Of a stretch of 64,000 nt of DNA, positions 1-9,283 are shown piece after piece. The notes under the pieces were generated by a model. That model had not been told where the DNA came from, ran no database searches, and saw nothing but the letters and a program-made list of their open reading frames with translations. Location: positions 62,001 through 126,000 of the forward strand of contig JADFUC010000006.1 in the NCBI GenBank assembly GCA_019722365.1, written 5' to 3'. Position 1 is the stretch's first letter; each line of letters opens with the position of its first letter. Position numbers and translations under genes: made by a program. The stretch is from Lithospermum erythrorhizon. Taxonomy: Eukaryota > Streptophyta > Magnoliopsida > Boraginales > Boraginaceae.

Positions 1-235
1 GTGATCTGACGCCATTTGCAACAATAATAGTTTTGGACCAATTTTATATGAATAAGTTGTATCTTTAAAATTTTAATGATCATTTTATGAAAATTCCTCT
101 ATAAACTTGCTTTTTTCTTTTGAATGAATGCAATATTCTCTCAAAAAAGTTTCTCAAAAATCGTGTAATAGCGAAACGTATTATTTCTTGAACGGCAAAT
201 ATTCGAGAACATTTTATTTTGGTAGGAGCTAAAAT

Positions 236-400
236 TTGTTAGAACAATAATATTAGTCCTAAATGAGCCTTTGTATTTATTTGATGGGATGGTCGACTAT
301 TTAATATTTTATATCTTTTAATGAATAATAGAGAATGAAAGGTACGTTAATTATTAATGAGAATATTTGTAAATTACTAATACATAAATTATTAACTAAA
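236..400. repeat. Dispersed repeat, copy 1 (homologous to 49609-49765)
   Basis: The two segments share long near-identical blocks in the same order, such as TTTGATGGGATGGTC, then ATATCTTTTAATG, then GAATGAAAG followed by TTAATTATT. One copy lies about 1 kb upstream of the sulfotransferase start and the other about 48 kb away. They are either an uncharacterised AT-rich transposon or the duplicated upstream region of the sulfotransferase family. I favour the second because a sulfotransferase relic also exists at 13.6 kb. Confidence 0.6.
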
Positions 401-847
401 GATAATTAGAGTAAGTACTATAAAAAAAAGTAGAATATATATATTTTCAAGAAAAGTTGAATTCAAAATTTTATTGTGAAAATTTGAGTCAGATGTCACT
501 AAATTATTAAGCATATTAAGCTAGATGCCACCATGTTATATGTAATACATTATATATGTTGACCGTTAACCTTTATGCTAATCAATCCTTATATTCATAA
601 TATTAAACTTGGGAAACATATCTAGAATATTGAATACTTAGATACTACACCTTCTATCAAATAAAGATTATTCATTTTTACACTTTTTTTTTTAATTTCT
701 CGTATCTTGTTTTATTTGATCAATTTTTATATATGCATTTTGAGGTATATCGATCCACTTTTAACTAGTTATTTTTAAAGTTAAAATTAGACAATCTTTA
801 GATGGAGAGAATTATAACTTTGATGGGTACACATATAATAAAGTGAG

Positions 848-863
848 GCGAGACACGTCTCGC
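848..863. promoter_or_regulatory. GC-rich inverted repeat with ACGT core upstream of the sulfotransferase
   Basis: GCGAGAC and GTCTCGC are perfect 7-bp arms separated by two bases, giving an ACACGT centre inside a GC-rich island of an otherwise AT-rich region. ACGT cores are the class of site bound by plant bZIP and bHLH factors (established for G-box-like elements). A regulatory role here is inference from position, about 550 bp before the start codon. Confidence 0.3.
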
Positions 864-1406
864 GATTAAGCTCGCCAGTGATGTCGGTCGCGAGGATATG
901 AGGTGTTAATTGTGATGGTTTCGCGTTTTATGTATGAAGAGTGAAATTTGTAATAATTATTGTACACCACTAATTTATAAGATGGAGAGTATTTGATTTT
1001 GCATTAATTGAATAGAAATATAACACAGCTTCAATTTTTTATATATATCGGCATTCAATAAACACCATAATTAATTGTTTATCTTTCCATATTGCTTTCC
1101 TATTTTGATCTACACTTTATTATGCATATAATTATGTATCTTATTTGGTTATAATAACAACCATAAATATTTATAACAATCTTTCTAGATTGCGTTCCTT
1201 ATTGTTATTTATTTATTCCTTTTTTCTTTTGTTCCTTATTGATTAGTGGAAATATATTTAATAATTATTATATTATGTGTACATTTGGTGGGACTATTTT
1301 TCATGCTTAACACATGTTTTAACATGTTGTAACACATTATTTAACAGGATCATTTCCTTGTCAAGTATATCTGCTGACCATCTATCTTAGGTTTGTGCTT
1401 TCTATA

Positions 1407-2411
1407 ATGGATCCTTCTCAGTCAATAGAGAAGAATGTTGCTAATCTTGAAACTAGAAATGAAGAACATGCTTTTCAAAAGCTCCAAAAATACCAAGAAA
1501 TAATAGCTAATCTCCCAAAAGATGAGTCAATTGATTCTGAATGGAACCTCCATTTGTACCAAGGGTTTTGGTATTTTTCCACCACCCTGGAAAATGTATT
1601 TTACCTTCAAGAAAACTTCAATGCTGATCCAACAGATATTCTCATATGTAGTCCCCCAAAATCTGGTACTACATGGCTCAAATCCTTGAGCTTTGCCATC
1701 ATGACCCGAAACCAATTCGACGAGTCCTCAAATCCTCTTTTTAAGGCAGTTTCCCATGAATGTATTCCTCATTTGGAGTCTGATTTTGCAAGTGGTTCAT
1801 TTTCTAGGGATCAAGAACTTAAATTATTGGGCACCCATCTTCCTCTAAATGCATTGCCTAAATCTGTATTCATAGAAAATTGCAAGATTGTCTATATATG
1901 TAGGGACCCAAAAGACTTGGTTGTTTCAATGTTCCATTTTGCAAAGAAGTTCCCTTTTGGCAGTATTTTTCCTTTGAAAGAACTGTTGAGAGGTTTTTGT
2001 GAAGGGAGGAGTTATTATGGACCCTATTGGGACCATGTGTTAGAGTACTGGAAAATGAGTCAAGAAAAGCCTGAAAATGTCATGTTCTTGAAGTATGAAG
2101 ACATGAAGGAAAACACTCTTTTTCACATCAAAAAATTGGCCAAGTTCTTGGGTGAACCATTCTCACAAGAAGAGCAAATGGAGGGTGTTCCTGAGAAGAT
2201 CATGAACATGTGTAGCTTTGAGAATTTGAGCAATCTTGAGGTAAACAAAACTGGAATACATAGAGAAGGTAGTGCTGTTGAGATTGGTAATAATGCTTTC
2301 TTTAGAAAGGGGGAGGTGGGGGATTGGAAGAATCATTTTACTCAAAAGATGAAGGAGAAGATTGATCAAACAACTCAAGACAAGCTGCATGGTTCTGGTT
2401 TCACCTTTTGA
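1407..2411 (+). CDS. Cytosolic sulfotransferase (SOT family), intact and intronless
   Basis: The 334-residue protein matches plant soluble sulfotransferases, which move a sulfuryl group from PAPS to hydroxyl groups of small molecules such as flavonols, brassinosteroids or desulfoglucosinolates. Numbered from the ATG at 1407, the PAPS-binding loop PKSGTTWLK lies at about 84-92. The probable catalytic His is in GTHLP (about 144). The 3'-phosphate site is CRDPKDLVVS (about 165-174), and the C-terminal RKGEVGDW motif sits at about 300-307. The ATG at 1407 was chosen because the codon 12 bases upstream is GTG. Length and lack of introns are normal for plant SOT genes. The protein has no signal peptide or membrane segment, so it should be cytosolic. 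The substrate cannot be read from sequence. A diverged relic at 13.6 kb suggests a former local cluster. Confidence 0.95.
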   Translation: MDPSQSIEKNVANLETRNEEHAFQKLQKYQEIIANLPKDESIDSEWNLHLYQGFWYFSTTLENVFYLQENFNADPTDILICSPPKSGTTWLKSLSFAIMTRNQFDESSNPLFKAVSHECIPHLESDFASGSFSRDQELKLLGTHLPLNALPKSVFIENCKIVYICRDPKDLVVSMFHFAKKFPFGSIFPLKELLRGFCEGRSYYGPYWDHVLEYWKMSQEKPENVMFLKYEDMKENTLFHIKKLAKFLGEPFSQEEQMEGVPEKIMNMCSFENLSNLEVNKTGIHREGSAVEIGNNAFFRKGEVGDWKNHFTQKMKEKIDQTTQDKLHGSGFTF

Positions 2412-2550
2412 AGGTGATGAGACAATGAAGAAAACACCAATAGTTCCAAACACAATAAACTTGGAGTTTGTTTCATCTTTTATTAGTATAAAAACAAGTT
2501 TGTGTTGTGTGAAGCATTTTTTGTTTTTGGGACTTTTTCCCTTTTATCCT

Positions 2551-2556
2551 AATAAA
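2551..2556 (+). terminator. Probable polyadenylation signal of the sulfotransferase gene
   Basis: AATAAA lies 140 bp after the stop codon, in a T-rich 3' region, which is a normal position for a plant poly(A) signal. Confidence 0.5.
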
Positions 2557-2569
2557 ACGTTCTATTAAA

Positions 2570-3439
2570 AAAATTGGAACCTAATTTGTGTGTCTAATAA
2601 ATTGAACATGCATAAATCAATTTGCGAAGTCAAGGAAAACAATAAAATGATAATGTAGTTCTTTTAGGCCCGACCATGAGCAGTAGAGGACCTATCTTGT
2701 TTATTGCCGAAATAAGCGATACCGTAGTAATACACAAGTTTAATTTATTTTAATTGAATTTTAAATATATGAAATAAATTTTTATTACTTTAATTATATT
2801 ATTAAAAAAAATTCAAAAATTAATATTGTAAAATTATTTAAAAATGAATTCAATTATATAAATTATATAAATTTTATATTTTTAGAATAATGAATAATTA
2901 ATAACTGATGATCAAAATTCAATTTTAAAAAAGTTAAATATTAATTTAAAATGAATTAGGGAGTATTTTTTACCTAAAACAGAACATTAATGATCTTTCA
3001 AAATTTAAATGTCATAAAATATAAACATATATTGCTAATGTACTAATTCACTTCTGACCATGAGGCTTGGCAAGGAGGCTGTAGCACAGAGCCCCAGTTG
3101 GAATTGAACAAATTTAGTAAGAGTAGTAAAAAAATTGTCCAATATTTTCAATTTAATTTAATATTTAGATGGCGATTTTGATTGAGGATCAAAGGATTTT
3201 ATAGCAATATAATTTAATATTATGATAATAATTTTAATATATATATACTCAGTACAACATTAAATGTTATCTATTCCTATATGAATCCAATTAAATAATT
3301 ATCTATTGACATTATTTTGAAGTTAAAATTGAGTAATCTTAATTTACAAGTTAAAGCGAAAAGTGGCTTTTGACGAAGATCTGAATTATCAATTAATTTT
3401 ATATATGGATTCGTGAACTTATCTTATGGGCACCCTACT
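2570..3439. other. AT-rich intergenic DNA
   Basis: Very AT-rich sequence with many A/T homopolymer runs. I see no convincing coding frame, RNA gene or clear transposon terminus. The right edge is set by the solo LTR that begins at 3440. Confidence 0.5.
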
Positions 3440-5522
3440 TGTAACGACCGCCCGGGTCGGCCTGAGTGAGAGTCATTATGTCGAATGCGAGAATCACCCA
3501 GACGATGGGCCCGGCTGGGTTTAAAAACTACTCATTTCAGCAATTTATTTCCATTAATATTCTCAAAACAATAACCGTTTAACATTTTACAAATCCGTAG
3601 TGATATCAACCAAGCCCAGCACCATATATACAACATATCCCAAATAAGCGATAATGCCCGGCCAAAGGCTACAAAGTAAATCTTGTACTCGTAATACAAA
3701 ATGACAAGCGCGGCAAGTGATGTTTGAAAATAAAGTACAACGATCAAAATATTTGACAAGCAGCATCAAAATCGAATTTGTGAGGATCATCTGCCGCGAT
3801 GTTCACTGGCCGCTTTCGAACGACTCTCTGCTTGACCTACAGCTCGACGGTGCGTGACTGGCACAAATGAAATGCCGCCCAAAGCGAAAGAGATTAATAG
3901 CCGCGGCTTAGTGAAACTTAACGGGGTGAAACTTAAACCATGCGCCACGGCCGACAAATTAACATAGGAATCAAATACGGCGTACATATATAGATATATA
4001 ACCGGGACTACCTAGCTGAGACCGTATTTATGCTAGAAAATTCTCATACACATGCATGGCATAACATAGAATATATAGTCGATAATGAATACAAATCAAC
4101 GGAATAAAAATCGCGACCACGTAAATTACAGTCCATTTGACCCGAGCAAAAAAGCATACTCACAGTCGTGTCACTCATCAACTAGATACCATCAGTTTTA
4201 ATCCACGATGCGCATAAGCTCGACCACTTCCAATCTATTTCTTATACCCGAAGTATAAGGCGTGCTTGGCAACTCTTTATACTGCAGTATAAGGCGTCTG
4301 TAGCAGCTGCTTATACCCGGCGTATAAAGGCGATACCTAGCAGCTCTTATACCGGCGTATAAAGGCGTCATGCGCTATTATACCCGATGTATAAGGCGAT
4401 ACCACAGCGTCTTATACCGGCGTATAAAGCTATCGCGGCAGCTCTTATACCCGGCGACAAAAACGTCTGGCTCGCATACCGGCGTATAAAGGCGTGCACA
4501 GCAGCTCTTATACCGAGGTATAAAGGCGTACCTAACGCTCTTAAAACCCCCAACCCATAACCATCGATTAATTATTAAGTATCCTATTACTCGAGTCACC
4601 TCGAGACATACATAACTCACAACACGTCGCTCTCCGATAGCAATACACTCTGCTCCCAAAAAGCAGTATCCAGCCTTTGTGACTGAAACATCTCACGATC
4701 ATAAAGTCAAACACAATCGCCAGGTAAGGCCACGAAATACATAAATGTCGACAAGACCTTAGGAACCTGGCAGTCTTGAGCAAAGATACGAGAGGAATCT
4801 GGCTTGATCTTGAAATGAGGCCACGAAATCGAAATACAAGTTGGGAGTTCAAGCTATTCGCACCTCGGCAATCTTCAACGCCCACGGGGAATATAATCAC
4901 ATAATCGTATCATGGCTAGCACAAATGAATCTACGTAATCATACAAGCAATTACATGCTTATGTCATTCGTAATCATACATGATAACATGTATTCGCCTG
5001 ATTTAAAGTAAGTGCGTAGGTATGCGTGAGATAAGTACTCACCTCTACTAGCTATCACAAAAGTCCTCGGGAAGAGCGATAACGGAGCGTGCCTTCCCGG
5101 TCAAAGCCTCAAAAATCGTAGGGAAGCGTTAGAATCCTTAATAATCGGCTTCGAGGATCTTTATATGCGATAAAGTGATGAAATGGAAGAAAAATTTCTT
5201 GTTTGTGTGCTTCATGGGGTCGGCCATGAAGAAGAAAGAAAGAAGATATTTTGTTTTGGTTTGATAAGAATGAAGATGGAAGACTTAACATAAGTCTTGG
5301 AAATTTCTTGAGGAGTTCGTGCCGAAATCCGCCTTGAATCGAGTGCTCCAGAGCGACTTAACGATCTAGCTTGCTTTCGAATTGTCCCGGTTACTACTAC
5401 TAAATTATAAATGTAATTCGGCTCCGATAATACTAAAATAATATTATCAAAATTATTTATACTATCAGGGTCCCATACGACCGAAAAATTAAATTTTTTT
5501 TGTACATTAGCGGGTTATTACT
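3440..5522 (-). mobile_element. Solo LTR of a Ty3/gypsy element (TATAC-minisatellite family)
   Basis: Read on the minus strand, this begins with the gypsy LTR signature TAATAACCCG (5512-5521) and ends in TTACA at 3440. It shares internal landmarks with the LTRs at 16.9-20.2 kb and 50.2-52.7 kb, notably the tandem CTTATAC..GTATAAG repeat and the GGCCTTGTCG-type segments. No primer-binding site follows its end and no polypurine tract or pol sequence precedes it. It is therefore a solo LTR left by LTR-LTR recombination. The boundaries are good to about 5 bp. No matching target-site duplication was found. Confidence 0.7.
4236..4545. repeat. Palindromic minisatellite inside the solo LTR, about 9 units
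   Basis: Units of about 31-37 bp each carry the core CTTATACCCGGCGTATAAAGGCG. CTTATAC and GTATAAG form an inverted repeat around a short CG-rich centre. The units differ by point changes and small indels. The same core occurs in tandem in two other LTR copies in the window. Confidence 0.75.
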
Positions 5523-5524
5523 TT

Positions 5525-6190
5525 GTCGGTAGGTCCACGAACTTTCATGTAATACAGGCAGCCCCAGATCCCCACTAAACTAATTTACCACTAAAATACA
5601 TAGTAAAATAACTATATTATCTCTAAAACATATAGTAAAATGAGTATGTTATCCCTAAAACATGATGAGATTCATTTTTGGGTGATGCGCAAATTTGATC
5701 TTTTTTCTTTGATTTAGTGTTGGAATGTTATTGTTGTAGTTTTGATATTTAGTTTTGGTTTATACTATATTTTTTGTAGCTTTATTGAGGTTTGAGTAAA
5801 TTTTTAGAATTAATTAGTGATTTTATTTGTTGGGTGGGCTGATTTGAGTGATGGAATATAATTACAGTGATTCTGATTCGATAATATCATATCCTTTACA
5901 ATTGAATTGGGGGTGACGGGGGTTGTGGGGAGGGGTGGGGAGCAGTGGTTACGAGGGAAGGGGAGGGATATTCGTGAAAGTTTATGGATGAATGGATGGG
6001 GATAGGGTGGGGTGTGTTAAAAGAAGAAAGGGATGGGGGATTATTTTAATTAATTAAAATATTTTAAGATGTGCCTCCTATTCTTTTGTAGTGTTAGAGG
6101 TTAAATAGTCAGTTTAACTGTTTAAAGGTGGAAAATTAGGTTTAGGGGGTCGAGGCGCGAGAGAGGGTGTCGGACAAAAGAAAAGTTAAA
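5525..6190. mobile_element. Candidate non-autonomous DNA transposon with diverged long inverted ends
   Basis: The left end (5525-5600, with CCCCAGATCCCCACTAAAC then TAATTTACCAC) resembles the reverse complement of the right end (6100-6185, with GACCCCCTAAACC then TAATTTTCCACC). The arms extend over about 50-60 bp with mismatches. The roughly 650-bp interior codes for nothing and contains a G-rich tract. This fits a MULE-like or foldback element, but no target duplication was recognised. Confidence 0.35.
5909..5940 (+). other. Putative G-quadruplex motif
   Basis: Five G-runs of 4-5 bases lie within 32 bases, separated by loops of 1-4 bases (TGAC, TTGT, A, T). That satisfies the usual G3+N1-7 criterion on the plus strand. 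It is the strongest such tract I noticed, and it sits in AT-rich surroundings. Confidence 0.6.
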
Positions 6191-8190
6191 AGATTTGCTC
6201 GGGGAAAAGTACAAGAGGTGCCGAATAGACACAAAATTTAGAGGCCGCGCCAGAAATTAAGTGATAGTTTAAGGGGATCTCGTCCAAAAAGACTATGTCT
6301 TTTGATATTAAGAAGTAGGCATTAACAAGCAGAGTGGGCGGACGACAGAGCCCGTAATCATCTCCCACCGAGCAGTGGGCTGCTTGGTGCCGAATCACGA
6401 GCGACAGGAGGAGTATTGAGGCCCTCCCGGCCAATCTTTTACTAACTAGTGTGCCGGCGAACAACCAAATCTTGCCAGTCGAACCCCAGCGGGCGTCCGG
6501 TTGGCCCGAAGTGGGCGTCCGATTCGAGAAGAATAGTTTATCCATGCCGTCGCATATTTACGCTGTGCAAAAAAAAAACCACACACATACATAAAAAACC
6601 CATAAATATCTAAATCGAAATCCAACAAAATCATAAAACAAACTTCAAACATCCGAACCACAGTTTTAACATCCATAGAATAAAACAAACCATAAACATT
6701 AAACTAAGCAAAGTTCATCCATCTATAAAACAAAATAAACTAAGGTTCATTTATAAAAGAAAATAAAAAACATAGAACATTATTCTTCGATGTACATCTA
6801 TCGTATCTTGCCAGGGATTTGGGTGTGAAAATCGAGGTAGCGTGGATACACGGAATGCGGATACCGTCATATATCACATTCAATTCGGTTACACGACGAT
6901 CAGCGGAATCAAGCGATCTTGATCCTCCGCGTTCGAGTTGCATATTTTCAACCTACACGTTTGATATTCAATAAAAATAATGATGTTGTATGTAATTTAA
7001 TCAATATAGAATACATTGCATTCGTACCTTTGTACATATCCAACAACTCAATTCTAATATTCCAATTGTAGTTCCACGCCTCAATTCTAATATTGAATTC
7101 TTTTTAGAACCATTGTAATAAAAAAAAAACTTGCAATACTAAATAAGTTGAAATTCTAAGTAAACAAGTAATATAATAAAATGAGTAGGATGGAAAGATT
7201 ATACCAATTTCAATGCAACTCGTAATGTCGATTGAAGATGATGAAGATAATTCTTTAAAATTCTTGATCAAATTATTTATTCTCGAAATTGAATATAGAA
7301 CATTTATAATTGATGAAACTAAGAACCAAGTATGATATATTTAATGTGTAGAATGAACTAGCTTGTATAATTGAAGTAATATGAATTAATGATGATATTT
7401 GATGTAGTAATGAATGAAAGTTGTGGTTCTTTATTTATAGAAAAACCGGCTATTTTTCGAACCGGACTTCGGTAGTCAAACGGGCGATCCGCTAATACGG
7501 ATATCTTCTTTGGCTTGGCTATTGTTTACATAATGGCTACTTGCGGACGTCAGGTAGAATAAATCGGACATCGCTATCCGGGCGAATGTTGCATAACGGC
7601 TAGTTGCGGACGTCGGTTTCAGTGGATGTCCGCTAATAAGGCTAAGGGAATCCAACTAAGATGCCTTGTACCGGACGATAGAGTTTTAATTAAGCGGGCG
7701 TCGTACATTCAAACGAACCATAACGAGCGTGTCTTTGAGCGATTGAGCGTCCACCCGAATCGTGAGCGTGTTCGGGGACGAAACGTTTTGTTCTCATTGT
7801 ATTAGTAAATGGGCCAGCAAGCGGACTTGTCTTTTATGACATTAGGTAGAGCCGAAATGATTAACGAGCGATTCATGACTCGGCCAACATACGTCTATTA
7901 AGAAGTAATAAGGGTAATTGGGTAGGCTTAGTGGACCATTTGTTCAGCACACGTTTGGACCCTGCGACAACGGGCCCATATTTGGCCCTTTGGATATTTA
8001 TAAATGGACCCTAAGTTTGACCACTTGGATTGATCTAATATAATATACATAGATCGTAGTAGTCTAGTCTAACGAACCGGACCGCCCACATGGCCAACAT
8101 GTTCGGCCGGGTCAAGAGCCCGTTCTTGAACCGGGCCGGACCGGGCGTTAAAATATTATTTTATTTGGTTCGAGGCCCGTGTATCGGGGG
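6191..8190. other. Repeat-derived noncoding DNA with clustered GGGCGTCCG-like motifs
   Basis: No real gene was recognised. GC-rich motifs of the form GCGGGCGTCCG or GCGGACGTCGG occur at about 6489-6525 and again at 7470-7770, on either side of an AT-rich core. At 8105-8150 there is a run of CCGGGCCGGACCGGG-like sequence, a composition often seen near the ends of plant hAT elements. Probably the remains of one or more DNA transposons. No transposase was recognised. Confidence 0.35.
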
Positions 8191-8194
8191 CCGA

Positions 8195-8290
8195 CGTGGT
8201 CAAACGGTACCACGTTTACAACTATTATAATATATTTTTTTTGCCTAAACGGTACCACGTTGGTATTTAACGGTGTACCGTTTGAACCTT
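8195..8290. repeat. AAACGG/GGTACC repeat array, left side of the B3 gene
   Basis: AAACGGTACCACGTT occurs at 8202-8216 and 8247-8261, and a reversed CCGTTT at 8278-8283. These match the motif of the larger array at 8881-9190 on the other side of the B3 gene. Confidence 0.7.
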
Positions 8291-8362
8291 AAAATTTGGT
8301 TAAAATTGAACAAATAACATTTCTAATGAAATAACTTTTTATTAATACTTCAAATAGCTAGT

Positions 8363-8746
8363 TTAAGATATAGGCCTTTTCTCGCAAGCATTCATACCGT
8401 ACAAACGGACAACGAATACAATACAATGATTACGTTCAGTCCTTTCAGGATGAAACCTGAAAGTTACAAAGTCACCAACGGTTAGGTTGTGACTATCAAC
8501 AAATTCAGGCCACCCATCCGTGAAGTATACATGGTGTGTTTCGTCACCATCCTCGAACCTTCCATTTTCGATTTTCACGTCATACAGCTCGTCATCAACA
8601 GCTAGCTTACAATCACCTTGCAAAAAAAGTTGACACCTTCGAACAAAGGCGGGAGGTAGCCTGATTTTTTCGGCGTTTGGATCTATGATAACCTTGAAGA
8701 ATCTCTTGCATGACACTCCCTCTGGAATTTCTTCTCTTGGAGGCAT
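8363..8746 (-). CDS. Small single B3-domain protein (REM-like)
   Basis: This intact 127-residue frame starts at an ATG (8746) and is almost entirely one B3 DNA-binding domain (about residues 16-122). It opens with CKRFFKVII, continues with RLPPAFVRR, and has the REM-type signature FTDGWPEFVDSHNLTVGDFVTFRF, followed by IVFVVRLYG. B3 proteins are plant transcription factors acting in the nucleus, and REM members are the least characterised group. Most REM proteins carry several B3 domains or tails, so a lone domain is short. A TATA box lies 90 bp upstream on the minus strand. The gene is isolated among repeats and flanked on both sides by AAACGG/GGTACC arrays, so it may have been carried there by a transposon. 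An intact frame in such surroundings suggests recent arrival or selection. Confidence 0.8.
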   Translation of the reverse strand: MPPREEIPEGVSCKRFFKVIIDPNAEKIRLPPAFVRRCQLFLQGDCKLAVDDELYDVKIENGRFEDGDETHHVYFTDGWPEFVDSHNLTVGDFVTFRFHPERTERNHCIVFVVRLYGMNACEKRPIS

Positions 8747-8835
8747 AGTGAACTTGTGATTTGTGAACTTGTTATTAAGTTGATACTTATGATTTGTGAA
8801 CTTGTGAATTGTGATTATTAAACATGAAAAATGGT

Positions 8836-8844
8836 CTATTTATA
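8836..8844 (-). promoter_or_regulatory. TATA box for the B3 gene
   Basis: CTATAAATAG reads on the minus strand 90 bp before the B3 start codon. The leader in between contains direct repeats of a CAAATCACAAGT-type sequence. Confidence 0.5.
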
Positions 8845-8880
8845 GATCAAGAAAAAATATTTCTGCACATTTTTTGATAC

Positions 8881-9190
8881 AAACGGTATACCTTTTAAAT
8901 GAAACGGTACCCCGGTAATTCATAACGGATAGTTAACGGCTACTGCAACCTACACGTGGTACCGTTTGGATGGAACGGTACCACGTTAATGTTCAACGGC
9001 TACTTTATATGAAATTTTATGATCAGACGTGGTTGGATCAAACAGTACCACGCTGGACTCAACGGCTACTTTTTATGAAATTGTATGATCACCCGGGGTA
9101 CCGTTTGGTTGAGACGGTACCCCGTTTGTTCCAAACGGATATAATTGTACCTAAAGTGGTACCATTTCATCTAAACGGTACCACGTTTGG
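8881..9190. repeat. Array of AAACGG/GGTACC hairpins, right side of the B3 gene
   Basis: The array is built from AAACGGTACC in both orientations. ACGTGGTACCGTT (8954-8966) and its exact complement (8974-8986) form a 13-bp stem with a 7-base loop. CGGGGTACCGT (9094-9104) and its complement (9114-9124) form an 11-bp stem with a 9-base loop. GTGGTACC (9156-9163) pairs with 9177-9184. About 60-66-bp units starting CAACGGCTACT recur near 8934, 8994 and 9060. AAACGG or CCGTTT occurs at least seven times here. AAACGG is the known subterminal binding motif of maize Ac transposase; equating this array with an Ac-like end is inference. Confidence 0.75.
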
Positions 9191-9205
9191 TCCCTGCAAT
9201 ACCAT

Positions 9206-9283
9206 CCTTCATTTCTCACAACTCACAATGAAGAGCTCTATAAAAGGGGGCAACACCTCCCTTCATTTCTCACAACTCACAAT
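9206..9283 (+). promoter_or_regulatory. TATA box bracketed by a perfect 24-bp direct repeat
   Basis: TATAAAAG lies at 9239-9246. The sequence beginning CCTTCATTTCTCACAACTC occurs identically at 9206-9229 and 9260-9283, giving a 54-bp period around the TATA box. An A/C-rich leader follows, typical of a plant 5' UTR. This looks like a rightward promoter that would share the hairpin array with the leftward B3 promoter. Confidence 0.5.

Larger units (their letters stand above)
1..1406. other. AT-rich upstream region of the sulfotransferase gene
   Basis: No coding potential was seen on either strand. The stretch is AT-rich apart from a short GC-rich patch at about 843-910. It holds one copy of a dispersed repeat (236-400) and a near-palindrome (848-863), listed separately. 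It presumably includes the promoter of the gene starting at 1407, but no single TATA box stands out from the AT-rich background. Confidence 0.5.

Noticed and set aside
4368..4900. Several minus-strand open frames of 60-110 codons
   Set aside because: They run through the LTR and its tandem repeats. The repeated residues simply reflect the minisatellite, and no known domain is present.
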